Of a stretch of 64,000 nt of DNA, positions 34,728 through 43,116 are shown one piece after another (position 1 is the stretch's first letter; each line of letters begins with the position of its first letter). A program made the position numbers and the translations under genes. Source of the DNA: Hymenobacter chitinivorans DSM 11115. GTDB taxonomy: Bacteria; Bacteroidota; Bacteroidia; Cytophagales; Hymenobacteraceae. The notes under the pieces are model-generated. The model was not told the DNA's origin. It worked only from the letters and a program-made list of their open reading frames with translations, and did not search any database. The DNA is taken from positions 1,488,001 through 1,552,000 of the forward strand of contig NZ_PGFA01000001.1 of NCBI RefSeq assembly GCF_002797555.1, written 5' to 3'.

Positions 34728-34731
34728 GACG

Positions 34732-35199
34732 CTAATCCGCCCGCAGGGTGTAGATGCCCTTGTTGCCGGTGGGGTAGCCGATGAGCATCAGCGTCAGGGT
34801 GCGGGCTTTGGGCTGAAACTTGAACGAGCCCTGGTCCACGCGGGGCTGGCCCTTGGAGTCGGTGTAGCTGAAGGTGATTTGGTCGCCGGAGAAGGTGAAG
34901 CGGCCGTCCTGGCTGAAGTTCATCACTCCGCCGTTGCCCGAGAGCTGCAGGCGCTTCTGGTAGGTGCCGTCGGGGTGCAGGGTCAGCGTGCCGCCCACGC
35001 CCTTGGCTTCCATGGGCTTGGCGCTGGTTTCCTGGTCCACAATGGCGTAGGAGAGGTAGGTGTAGGACGTGAAAAACGAGGCGCCGAGCACGGGAGCCTT
35101 GGCCGCGGCCGGAGTGGGCGTGGGCTGCTGGGCCTGGGCCGCGGGGCCGCTGAGCAAGAGCAGGGCAGTGGTGCCGAGCACCAGAAAACGAGTAAACAT
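34732..35199 (-). CDS. Hypothetical secreted protein
   Basis: A 155-aa protein starting MFTRFLVLGTTALLLLSGPAAQAQQ, a signal peptide with an AQA cleavage site. A Pro/Ala linker follows, then a beta-rich lipocalin-like domain (TLTLHPDGTYQKRL, DGRFTFSGDQITFSYTD, GTSF-type strands). This is the pattern of small META or DUF-type extracytoplasmic proteins that begin G-x-L-x-L-x-x-D-G-x-Y. No family is claimed. It is divergent from the HutG-like gene, with 118 nt between them. Confidence 0.6.
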   Translation of the reverse strand: MFTRFLVLGTTALLLLSGPAAQAQQPTPTPAAAKAPVLGASFFTSYTYLSYAIVDQETSAKPMEAKGVGGTLTLHPDGTYQKRLQLSGNGGVMNFSQDGRFTFSGDQITFSYTDSKGQPRVDQGSFKFQPKARTLTLMLIGYPTGNKGIYTLRAD

Positions 35200-35317
35200 A
35201 GGGCAAGATACAACGGAAGGTGGGGCCGCGCCAGGTCGGCAGGTCGGGCCCGAATGCAAAGATCAAGCTACATTTCGGCGTTTTCCACCCCATTGCCCAC
35301 CCCACTTGCCCGCCGCC

Positions 35318-36223
35318 ATGCCCCCGTTTCTGCGCGAACTAATCCGCCCCGCCGCCGAGCTACCCGAAGCCGATGTCTGCCTGGTCGGCCTGCCCCTCGA
35401 CTTTGGCACCGTGCTGGAAGGCGGCCGGGCCGGGGCCGTCCACGCCCCTGACGCCATGCGGCGGGAGCTGCGCCGCTACCACAAAACCTACAACCTGGAG
35501 CACGACGTGGACCTTTCGGGCCTGCGCATCGCCGACGCCGGCAACCTGAGCCTGCAGGACCCCGACCACGCCCGCAACCACGCCACCATTCGGCAGCGCC
35601 TAAGTGAGCTGCTTACTCAGTACCCGCGCGTGGTGGTGCTGGGCGGCTCCCACGACGGCACCTACAGCACCGTGCGCGGCCTGTTTGACGCCACTGGCGG
35701 CCAGCCCGTGGGCGGCATCAACCTCGACGCCCACGCCGACGTGAAAGACAAGCCCGAGATTATCAGCAGTGGGACACCGTTTGGCAAGCTGCTGCGGGAA
35801 AACGTGTTGGCCGGAACGCGCTTCACCGAGCTCGGACTGCACTCCAACCTTAATACGAAAGAGGATATCGACTTTCTGCACCAGCAGCAGGCCACCATCG
35901 TGCCCCTGGCCCACGTGCAGCAGGATGGGTTGCCGCTGTTTATGGAACGGGCCCTGCACCGGGCCACCGCCCAGGGCCCGGCCTTCGTCAGCTTCGACAT
36001 CGACGGGTGCGCCGAAGCCTTTGCCCCGGCCGTGTCGGCACCCAGCGCCGATGGGTTTACGCCCCGGCAGGCCGTGGAAGCCGCGTTTCTGGCCGGCCGC
36101 CACCCGGCGGTGCGCTTGTTTGAAGTAGTGGAGCTGAACCCGATTTTCGACCGGGACAACCAGACGGCCCGCCTGGCCGCTACCATCATCACCGCGTTTT
36201 TGACCGGCGTGGCGAAGCAGTAG
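35318..36223 (+). CDS. hutG: Arginase-family hydrolase, probable formimidoylglutamase
   Basis: A 301-aa ureohydrolase-fold enzyme. Metal-binding motifs are GGSHDG (about residue 107), NLDAHADVK (about 135) and SFDIDGC (about 225), which correspond to the GGDH, DxHxD and DxD sites of arginases. Family members in Bacteroidota carry out the last step of histidine degradation, splitting N-formimidoylglutamate. Urocanate hydratase is encoded 5 kb away on the same strand, which supports this role over arginase or agmatinase. The ATG at 35318 fits; a TACATTTC at 35269-35276 may be its -7 box. Confidence 0.75.
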   Translation: MPPFLRELIRPAAELPEADVCLVGLPLDFGTVLEGGRAGAVHAPDAMRRELRRYHKTYNLEHDVDLSGLRIADAGNLSLQDPDHARNHATIRQRLSELLTQYPRVVVLGGSHDGTYSTVRGLFDATGGQPVGGINLDAHADVKDKPEIISSGTPFGKLLRENVLAGTRFTELGLHSNLNTKEDIDFLHQQQATIVPLAHVQQDGLPLFMERALHRATAQGPAFVSFDIDGCAEAFAPAVSAPSADGFTPRQAVEAAFLAGRHPAVRLFEVVELNPIFDRDNQTARLAATIITAFLTGVAKQ

Positions 36224-36279
36224 TTGTTAGTTTTTAGTTGTTGGTTGTCAGTGACTTAGCTATGTGGTGGGAAAGAAGT

Positions 36280-36315
36280 ACGAAATAATTCGTGTTTAAA
36301 TACGAAATATTTCGT
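36280..36315. promoter_or_regulatory. Twin palindromic operator-like site
   Basis: Two 14-bp palindromes: ACGAAATAATTCGT at 36280-36293 (12 of 14 symmetric) and ACGAAATATTTCGT at 36302-36315 (perfect). Their centres are 22 bp apart, about two helical turns, so two dimers could bind on one face. The site lies 70-105 nt before the first DUF4097-like gene, in an AT-rich patch. The binding protein is not encoded next door. Confidence 0.5.
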
Positions 36316-36384
36316 TGGTTGCGCAGCGGTTGGCTTCCCGGCCCCGTCTCTTCAAAAACCAACTTCCCACTTCCCTTCCGCACC

Positions 36385-37191
36385 ATGAAAAAGCTGCTAC
36401 CCCTTCTCTGGCTCTGCGCTGCCTCGCTAACGGCCACCGCCCAAACGGCACCCACGTTCACCTCGACCTGCGACGAGGGCAAATACTACCAGAGCGGGCA
36501 GGAGCGCTACTGCGAAACCCGCGACCTGGTGGTGGCCGCTCCTGCGTCGGGGCCGCTGGTGGTGGACGGCATGCGCAACGGCAGCATCAGCGTGAAAAGC
36601 TGGGCCGGCAAGGACGTGCGGGTGCGGGCCCGGGTGCAGGCCTGGGGCACCGATGCCGCCGCGGCCAAAGCCCAGGCGGCCACCGTGCAGGTCGGAGCCG
36701 CCGCCAACAAACTGCAGGCCACCAGCACCACCACGGAAGAAGAGCAGCACTGGGCCGTGAGCTACGAGATATTCGTGCCCGAAAAGCTGGCCCTCGACCT
36801 GAAAACCCACAACGGCAGCATCAGCCTGCTGAACGTGCGCGGCCCGGTGACCTTCGAGGCCCAGAACGGCTCGGTAACGGTCAGCGGCTCGGGCGGCGAC
36901 GTGAAGGGCCGCACCCAGAACGGCTCGTTGAACATCACTTTGGCCGGCAAAAAGTGGGAGGGCAAAGGCCTCGACCTGACTACCCAGAACGGGTCCATCC
37001 GCTGGAAGCTGCCGGCCGACTACTCGGCCCAATTCATCAGCCGCACCGTCAACGGCAAAGTGGATACCGACTTCGGCAACTCCGTGTCGGGCAAAATCGG
37101 GCGCGACATTGCCGTGAACCTGGGCAAGGGCGGGGCCCCGGTAAAGGCCGTGACGACCAACGGCGGCATCACTGTGCGCCGCGCCGAGTAA
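36385..37191 (+). CDS. Secreted DUF4097-like beta-helix protein, paralogue 1 of 3
   Basis: A 268-aa protein with a signal peptide (MKKLLPLLWLCAASLTATAQ). After a CDEGKYYQSGQERYCETRDL segment with two Cys, the rest is a ladder of short beta-strands separated by NGSI/NGSV turns at intervals of about 20 residues. This is the DUF4097 or DUF2807 type of putative adhesin. Probably periplasmic or outer-surface. It is the first of three tandem copies about 120-160 nt apart. The twin palindromes at 36280-36315 precede it. Confidence 0.7.
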   Translation: MKKLLPLLWLCAASLTATAQTAPTFTSTCDEGKYYQSGQERYCETRDLVVAAPASGPLVVDGMRNGSISVKSWAGKDVRVRARVQAWGTDAAAAKAQAATVQVGAAANKLQATSTTTEEEQHWAVSYEIFVPEKLALDLKTHNGSISLLNVRGPVTFEAQNGSVTVSGSGGDVKGRTQNGSLNITLAGKKWEGKGLDLTTQNGSIRWKLPADYSAQFISRTVNGKVDTDFGNSVSGKIGRDIAVNLGKGGAPVKAVTTNGGITVRRAE

Positions 37192-37311
37192 GCCCATTTT
37201 TTCCGGCCCGCCAGGCAACGCATGGTCCGGCCCTTGCTTCTACCAATTTACCCGTCGGCCCAGCGCGGCCGGCCTCGTCCCGACAGTTCACCTCTACTTC
37301 CTTTTTGCGCT

Positions 37312-38121
37312 ATGAAAACATTCTCTGCCGCCCTGCTGCTGGCCCTGGCATCCGTCTCCGCCAAGGCCCAAACCGCCCCGGCCTTCACCTCGACCTGCAC
37401 CGAGGGCAACACCTACAATAACAACAGCAGCACCAAGCGCTACTGCGAAACCCGCGACCTGACCCTGGCCAGCCCCGGCGCCCAAACCCTGACCATCGAC
37501 GGGGAAGCCAACGGTGGCATCACGGTGAAGGGCTACGACGGCAACCAGGTGCTGGTGCGCGCCAAGGTCAGCACCTGGAGCAAAACCGACGCCGACGCCG
37601 CGCAGCTGGCCAAGAGAGTCGCGGTGAAGTCGGGCGGCAACACCCTGCGCGCCGAAGGCCCCAGCCAGGCCGAGCAAGGCTGGGCAGTAAGCTACGAGGT
37701 GTTTGTGCCCCGCAAAACGGCTCTGGCCCTGAAAACCGTCAACGGCGGCATCAGCCTGAAAGACCTGGACTCCAGCGTCAAGTTTGACGCCGTCAACGGG
37801 GGCGTCTCGCTCAGCAACGTGAGCGGGCAGGTGAAGGGCCACACCGTGAATGGCGGCCTCCACATCAAGCTGGCCGGCACGAAGTGGGTAGGCGAGGGCC
37901 TCGACGTGGAAACCACCAACGGCGGCATCACCTGGGACGTGCCCAAGAACTACTCGGCCAAGCTGTTTACCAGCACCTCCATGGGCTCCATCAAAGCCGA
38001 TAATCTGCCCGTGAGCAAGTCGGGCTTCATGCACAAGGAAATTGCGGCCAACCTTGGCCAGGGTGGGGCCCCGGTGCGGGCCGTTACGGTCAACGGTGGC
38101 ATCAAGGTCAACCAGGAATAG
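37312..38121 (+). CDS. Secreted DUF4097-like beta-helix protein, paralogue 2 of 3
   Basis: A 269-aa protein with a signal peptide (MKTFSAALLLALASVSAKAQ). It has the same plan as its neighbours: a CTEGNTYNNNSSTKRYCETRDL segment, then a beta-ladder with NGGI/NGGV turns. It is closest to paralogue 3 (shared AKLAGTKWVGEGLDVET-like and GITVKGYDG segments). The repeated NGGI turns suggest a right-handed or single-sheet solenoid. The ATG at 37312 starts the signal peptide. Confidence 0.7.
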   Translation: MKTFSAALLLALASVSAKAQTAPAFTSTCTEGNTYNNNSSTKRYCETRDLTLASPGAQTLTIDGEANGGITVKGYDGNQVLVRAKVSTWSKTDADAAQLAKRVAVKSGGNTLRAEGPSQAEQGWAVSYEVFVPRKTALALKTVNGGISLKDLDSSVKFDAVNGGVSLSNVSGQVKGHTVNGGLHIKLAGTKWVGEGLDVETTNGGITWDVPKNYSAKLFTSTSMGSIKADNLPVSKSGFMHKEIAANLGQGGAPVRAVTVNGGIKVNQE

Positions 38122-38138
38122 TACCGTAACGCCCGGCT

Positions 38139-38174
38139 AAAAAGCGGCGCTGGATTCGGCTGGCGCCGCTTTTT
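38139..38174 (+). terminator. Rho-independent terminator after paralogue 2
   Basis: AAAAAGCGGCGC pairs with GCGCCGCTTTTT across 12 nt. It lies between the second and third paralogues, so the third probably has its own promoter. Confidence 0.8.
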
Positions 38175-38281
38175 ACGTTAAAGAGCACCAAATCAGCTCG
38201 GCCGGCAACTATTCCGGGCCATTTCGGCTTGTGGGCAAACCGGCCGCCTCGTGGCCGCTGCCTCTTCCCGCCTTGCCCCGC

Positions 38282-39085
38282 ATGAAAATCCCGTTTCTCG
38301 GCCTGCTTCTGAGCTTGGCTGCCTACGCCGCCCCGGCCCAAACCGCTGCGCCCGTCTTCACCACCACCTGCGGCGACGGTACGTTTACTAGTAGCAGCAG
38401 TAAGCGCTTCTGCGAAACCCGCGACAAAGCCCTGCCCGCGCCCGCCGAGGGCATTACCATCGACGGCCGGGCCAACGGCGGTATCACCGTGAAGGGCTAC
38501 GACGGGAAGCAGGTGCTGGTACGGGCCAAGATTCTGGCCTGGGGCAAAACCGACGCCGAGGCCGCGCAGCTGGGCCGCAGCATCACCATCATGGCCAAAG
38601 ACTACACCCTGCGGGCCGAAAGCTCCCAGCCCGGGGAACTGGGCTGGGCCGTGAGCTACGAAGTCTTCGTGCCCCGGGCCATGCCCCTGACGTTGCGCAC
38701 GCTCAACGGCGGCATCAACCTGAGCAACCTACTGGGGCCGGTGACCTTTGAAGCGGCCAACGGCGGCATTTCGCTCGTCAACGTGGGCGGCAGTGTGAAG
38801 GGACGCACCGTGAACGGGGGCGTGAAAATTAAGCTGGCCGGCCCGAAGTGGGTAGGCGAGGGGCTCGACGTGGAAACCCAGAACGGCAGCATCACCTGGG
38901 ACTTGCCCAAAAACTACTCGGCCCGGTTGTTTGCCGCCACCACCGTGGGCACCATCAGCGCCGGCAAGCTGCCCGTGACCAACTCGGCCACCCTGCAGAA
39001 AGTGGTAACGGCCACCCTGGGCCAGGGTGGGGCCCCGGTGCGGGCCGTAACGACCAAGGGCAGCATCAAGCTCACCCAGCTCTAA
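38282..39085 (+). CDS. Secreted DUF4097-like beta-helix protein, paralogue 3 of 3
   Basis: A 267-aa protein with a signal peptide (MKIPFLGLLLSLAAYAAPAQ). It has the conserved CGDGTFTSSSSKRFCETRDK segment and the NGGI ladder; the last turns are NGSI and KGSI. It is separated from paralogue 2 by a terminator. Function unknown. By family precedent it may be a surface adhesin or an anti-sigma-like sensor partner, but no regulator is adjacent. Confidence 0.7.
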   Translation: MKIPFLGLLLSLAAYAAPAQTAAPVFTTTCGDGTFTSSSSKRFCETRDKALPAPAEGITIDGRANGGITVKGYDGKQVLVRAKILAWGKTDAEAAQLGRSITIMAKDYTLRAESSQPGELGWAVSYEVFVPRAMPLTLRTLNGGINLSNLLGPVTFEAANGGISLVNVGGSVKGRTVNGGVKIKLAGPKWVGEGLDVETQNGSITWDLPKNYSARLFAATTVGTISAGKLPVTNSATLQKVVTATLGQGGAPVRAVTTKGSIKLTQL

Positions 39086-39107
39086 AACCCCGGACCCCAG
39101 GCAACAG

Positions 39108-39142
39108 CAAGGCCGCGCCAGCAGTTGCTGACGCGGCCTTGG
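39108..39142 (+). terminator. Rho-independent terminator after paralogue 3
   Basis: CAAGGCCGCGCCAGCA pairs with TGCTGACGCGGCCTTG with one mismatch and almost no loop. GTCGTTTTT follows. Confidence 0.7.
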
Positions 39143-39223
39143 TCGTTTTTCGGGCGGCGGTAAACTCCGGATTGGGCGGTTGTCGGGCCGCTTACGGTGG
39201 TGCCACGGCTCTGCACCGGCGGC

Positions 39224-40312
39224 TTAGTCGCCGACGCCGCCTTTGCGCCACTCCGGCCGGCTCGGGCCGGGGCCTACGATGGTGCCGTCTTCCCGCTCAC
39301 CGTAGCCGGTGCTGTACGAATCGGCGTTTTCGAAGCTGCTGGCGTAGCCGTAGGAGGAATTTTTCTTCCGGCGGCCGGCTTTTTTACCTTTCTTATTCTT
39401 GCTCTTGCCCGCCAGCAAAGCGGCGGCGGTAATGGCCAAACCCACGCCGGCCCCGATGACGGCCAGCTTGGCCGGCAGCGTATCGACGGCGGCCGGGGGC
39501 ACAAACTGCACGCCGGTTTCGTCGGTGCGGGCCGGCTCCTGCACGTAGCGGCCCCGGGTCGGCATCGGGAATTCGCGGGCCAGGGCGCTCAGGCCCTCCG
39601 TGGCTTCGGTGCCGCGCATCACCGGGCCGTGGCCGCAACCGATATTCTCGGGCCGTAGCGCCGCCAGCTGCTGCACCGACTCGCGCACCTGCTGCCAGTT
39701 GTAGTTGAACGGGGCCCCGGCCACGCTGATGCAGGGCACCTGCAGTAGCAGCGAGGGCACCGACTCGTGGTTGGCCGTGGCAAAAGCGTCGGCGCCGAGC
39801 AGAGTCCGGTCCTTTTCCCGGAACAGCGCAATCTGGCCCGGGGCGTGGCCCGGCACGTGGATTACCTGCCAGTCGGGCAAAAAGGGCGGGTCAGTATCAT
39901 GAGCGGGCAGGGCCTGGACAATGTCGCTGAGCTGAAACGACTGGGGCGGGAAAAACCGCGCCACGAAGGCCAGGGTGCCGCCCCGTTCCACGGTCGGGTC
40001 GGCGGGCGGATACACGGCTTTGCCCGTCAGAAACGGCAGCTCCAGGGGGTGGGCCAGCACCGGTACCTTCCAGTGCTCGGCCAGTTCCCGGGCGTTGCCG
40101 GCGTGGTCCATGTGGCCGTGGGTGAGCAGGATGGCCTCGGGGTGAGTGCCGGGGTAGAAGAGCTTGTCGGCGGCAGCAATGATATCCTTGGCCGCGCCCG
40201 GCAAACCCGTATCGACCAGCACCCACTCGCCCGAGCGGCCGGTTTCCACGAAATACAGATTAACGAAGCGTTGGATCGTGAGCTGGTGCACACCCTGGGC
40301 TACTTGTTTCAT
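39224..40312 (-). CDS. MBL-fold metallohydrolase with C-terminal membrane anchor and basic tail
   Basis: A 362-aa protein. The metallo-beta-lactamase motif is THGHMDHAG (about residue 66). Other ligands are the GHAPG and GAD segments and a later His in GCGHGPVM. After the roughly 260-residue hydrolase domain come a hydrophobic helix (LAVIGAGVGLAITAAALLAG) and a Lys/Arg-rich segment (KSKNKKGKKAGRRKKN). A Ser/Tyr/Gly-rich tail follows. This suggests a tail-anchored enzyme, which is unusual for the group. Substrate unknown. An alternative ATG at 40354 would add 14 residues (MRTADFRPINYPEF) and cannot be excluded. Confidence 0.75.
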   Translation of the reverse strand: MKQVAQGVHQLTIQRFVNLYFVETGRSGEWVLVDTGLPGAAKDIIAAADKLFYPGTHPEAILLTHGHMDHAGNARELAEHWKVPVLAHPLELPFLTGKAVYPPADPTVERGGTLAFVARFFPPQSFQLSDIVQALPAHDTDPPFLPDWQVIHVPGHAPGQIALFREKDRTLLGADAFATANHESVPSLLLQVPCISVAGAPFNYNWQQVRESVQQLAALRPENIGCGHGPVMRGTEATEGLSALAREFPMPTRGRYVQEPARTDETGVQFVPPAAVDTLPAKLAVIGAGVGLAITAAALLAGKSKNKKGKKAGRRKKNSSYGYASSFENADSYSTGYGEREDGTIVGPGPSRPEWRKGGVGD

Positions 40313-40450
40313 AAATTCGGGGTAATTGATTGGACGGAAATCAGCAGTACGCATAATCCCGCCCCGAGGATAGGCTTGCCACTATTTTTCCGGCGCCACT
40401 TGCCCGGGGCCCGCCGCGCCTCAATCCTTTTAAGCCGTAGGGCCGAAGAC

Positions 40451-40485
40451 AAAAAAAAGCCTCCCGGGATACGAGAGGCTTTTTG
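40451..40485 (-). terminator. Bidirectional terminator after the Gly/Ser/Thr-rich lipoprotein
   Basis: AAAAAGCCTC pairs with GAGAGGCTTTTT across a short loop. On the minus strand the stem is followed by a run of T (eight A on the plus strand). It follows the lipoprotein stop at 40505 by about 20 nt. Confidence 0.7.
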
Positions 40486-40504
40486 CCGAATAGGGTGGGC
40501 GGGC

Positions 40505-40948
40505 TTACAGGCCGCCGGTGGTGCCCCCACCGGTGCTGCCCGTGCCGCCAGCGGTGCTACCACCGCCGGTGCTGCCACCCGCCGTAGAGCCCCCGCCGGT
40601 CGAGCCGCCACCCGCCGTGCTACCGCCGCCGGCCGTGGAGCCCCCACCGGTGCTGCCCGTGCCGCCAGCGGTGCTGCCGCCGCCAGTGCTACCCGAGGTG
40701 CTGCTGCCCGACATGGTGCCGGTGCCCGTGCCGGCCGTGGTGCCGCCCGCGCCGCCGCTCATCGAGGTGTCGGAGCTCATGTCGTTGGCACCAGCCTCGG
40801 AGCCGGCGGCATCCGACGAAGCGCCGGTGCCTTCCGTGCCCGAGCCGCTGGTGGAGCCGCCGCCACCGCCTTCTTGGTTGTTGCCGCCGCCGCAGGAGGC
40901 GAAAGTGAGCGAGGCCGCAGCCAGAGCGAAAAACAAGGTCTTTTTCAT
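40505..40948 (-). CDS. Gly/Ser/Thr/Ala-rich low-complexity lipoprotein
   Basis: A 147-aa protein. MKKTLFFALAAASLTFASCGGG is a lipoprotein signal with Cys at residue 19. The rest is almost entirely Gly, Ser, Thr and Ala; the last 75 residues are imperfect repeats of GGGSTAGG and GGTGSTGG. It is probably an extended, disordered or glycine-helix tether on the outer membrane. The DNA repeats that encode it could expand or contract. No globular domain is visible. The ATG at 40948 was chosen because it starts the signal peptide. Confidence 0.65.
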   Translation of the reverse strand: MKKTLFFALAAASLTFASCGGGNNQEGGGGGSTSGSGTEGTGASSDAAGSEAGANDMSSDTSMSGGAGGTTAGTGTGTMSGSSTSGSTGGGSTAGGTGSTGGGSTAGGGSTAGGGSTGGGSTAGGSTGGGSTAGGTGSTGGGTTGGL

Positions 40949-41304
40949 GATAGAATAAAGGTTTTGGTGAGGTAGAATGGTTGAGTCCGATGCCCCGAAA
41001 CGAGGTATCGGAAGCTTTATACTCTGATTTGGGACTGGGTAACCCATTTTTATAAAAATATTTTGATAATATATGATTAAGCTCATCTATTGCGTGCTTT
41101 GATAAGACTATTCCAATGTTGAGCTTACTGTTGCCGTTATTCTTCAGCTGGTTTGGTCGGGGCTGTATCACCACCGCCGGCCGGCTTAAACCCGGGGCCC
41201 AGCCCGAAAAACTACTGCGCCGGGCGGCCAGAATACCGCGGCCTCCCGCGCCGAAAATCCTATATTCGCCGCTCCACCCACCCCGCTAAAACGACTTGCC
41301 ACCC
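40949..41304. promoter_or_regulatory. Divergent intergenic region with a likely hutU promoter
   Basis: A 356-nt gap between the minus-strand lipoprotein and hutU. TATATTCG at 41271-41278 is one mismatch from TAnnTTTG and lies 27 nt before the hutU ATG. Positions about 41030-41110 are AT-rich. No gene was found. Confidence 0.4.
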
Positions 41305-43083
41305 ATGTCCCAGCCTGCTTCCACTACCGCCGCGCCCGAGCTCAACCTCGAAGCCACTTCCGTTTCCGACGCCGCCAACCAGCCCGCCAAGCCCACCCAG
41401 CGGCCCATGTACTACGAGTACAAGCCCGAGCAAACGGTGAAAGCCCAGCACGGCCCCGAGCTGCGCTGCAAAACCTGGGAGGCCGAAGCAGCCCTGCGCA
41501 TGCTCGAAAACAACCTCGACCCGGCCGTTTCCCTCGTGTACGACGAGCTGATTGTGTACGGCGGCGCCGGCCGCGCGGCCCGCAACTGGAAGGAGTACCA
41601 GACGATCGTAAAGACGCTCAAGAACCTGGAAGCCGACGAAACCATGCTGGTGCAGAGCGGCAAGGCCGTGGGTGTGCTGCGCACCTGGGCCCACGCCCCG
41701 CGGGTGCTCATTGCCAACTCCAACCTCGTGCCCGCCTGGAGCACCCAGGAATACTTCGACGAGCTCGACAAGCTAGGTTTGATGATGTACGGGCAGATGA
41801 CGGCCGGCTCCTGGATTTACATTGCCACCCAGGGCATTCTGCAGGGTACCTACGAAACCTTTGCCGCGGTGGGGGATAAGCACTTCGGCGGCACCCTGGC
41901 CGGCACCGTCACCGTGACGGCGGGCCTGGGGGGCATGAGCGGGGCCCAGCCCCTGGCCGTGACCATGAACGACGGGGTCTGCCTGGTCATCGAGCCCATC
42001 GACGCCCGCGTCAAGCAGAAGGTGCAGGAAGGCTACCTCGACGAGCAGGCCCGCGACCTAAGCCACGCCCTGGCGCTGTGCGAGCAGTATAAAGCCGAGC
42101 GCAAAGGCTGGAGCATCGGCCTCACCGGCAACGCCGCCACCGTGCTGCCCGAGCTGCTGGCCCAGGGGTACAAAGTTGATATCATCACGGACCAGACCTC
42201 GGCCCACGACCTGATGGACTACATCCCGGAGGGCGACATCGACCAGGTGCTGCAGCTGCGCAAAGACCAGCCCGAGGAGTTCAAGCGCCAAGCCCTGCAG
42301 TCCATCGTCAAGCATTGCCAGGCCATTATCGACATGCAGGCCGCCGGCAGCGTGGCCCTCGACTATGGCAACAACCTGCGCGGGCAGGCTGAGAAAGGTG
42401 GCTTGAACGTGCGCGACGAGAACGGGCAGTTTCTCTACCCCGGCTTCGTGCCCGGCTACATCCGGCCCCTGTTCTGCGAGGGCAAAGGCCCCTTCCGCTG
42501 GTGCGCCCTCTCCGGCGACCCCCAGGACATCCTGCGCATCGACCGGGCCCTGCTCGAAACTTTCCCCGACAACAAGATGCTGGCCCGCTGGATTGAAAAG
42601 GCCCAGGCCAAGGTGCCCTTCATCGGACTGCCGGCCCGGGTGTGCTGGCTGGGCTACGGCGAGCGGGAAAAGTTCGGCCTGGTGATCAACGACCTGGTGG
42701 CCCGGGGGGAGGTTTCGGCCCCCATCGTCATCGGGCGCGACCATCTCGACTGCGGCTCGGTGGCCTCGCCCAACCGCGAAACCGAAGGCATGAAGGACGG
42801 CTCCGACGCCGTGGCCGACTGGCCCCTGCTCAATGCCCTGGCCAATACGGCCTCCGGCGCCGACTGGGTGAGCCTGCACAACGGCGGCGGCGTGGGCATC
42901 GGCAACAGCACCCACTCCGGCATGGTCATCGTAGCCACCGGCACCCCCGAAAAAGCCGAGCGCCTGCGCCGGGTCCTCACCACCGACCCCGGCATGGGCG
43001 TCTTCCGCCACGCGGATGCCGGTTATGAATTGGCCCAGCAGGTAGCCGAGGAGCGCGGAGTGAAGATTCCGGGCCGGGAGTAA
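41305..43083 (+). CDS. hutU: Urocanate hydratase
   Basis: A 592-aa cytosolic enzyme that hydrates urocanate to imidazolone propionate using tightly bound NAD+. Recognised by [11 protein letters not shown] near residue 75, the NAD-binding region [28 protein letters not shown] and the active-site [15 protein letters not shown]. The length is a little above the usual 550-560 because of an N-terminal extension of about 30 residues. The ATG at 41305 is preferred over an upstream TTG. HutH and HutI are not in the window. Confidence 0.95.
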   Translation: MSQPASTTAAPELNLEATSVSDAANQPAKPTQRPMYYEYKPEQTVKAQHGPELRCKTWEAEAALRMLENNLDPAVSLVYDELIVYGGAGRAARNWKEYQTIVKTLKNLEADETMLVQSGKAVGVLRTWAHAPRVLIANSNLVPAWSTQEYFDELDKLGLMMYGQMTAGSWIYIATQGILQGTYETFAAVGDKHFGGTLAGTVTVTAGLGGMSGAQPLAVTMNDGVCLVIEPIDARVKQKVQEGYLDEQARDLSHALALCEQYKAERKGWSIGLTGNAATVLPELLAQGYKVDIITDQTSAHDLMDYIPEGDIDQVLQLRKDQPEEFKRQALQSIVKHCQAIIDMQAAGSVALDYGNNLRGQAEKGGLNVRDENGQFLYPGFVPGYIRPLFCEGKGPFRWCALSGDPQDILRIDRALLETFPDNKMLARWIEKAQAKVPFIGLPARVCWLGYGEREKFGLVINDLVARGEVSAPIVIGRDHLDCGSVASPNRETEGMKDGSDAVADWPLLNALANTASGADWVSLHNGGGVGIGNSTHSGMVIVATGTPEKAERLRRVLTTDPGMGVFRHADAGYELAQQVAEERGVKIPGRE

Positions 43084-43116
43084 TTAATTTTGATTTTCAA
43101 TACTTTCTTTCTAGTA

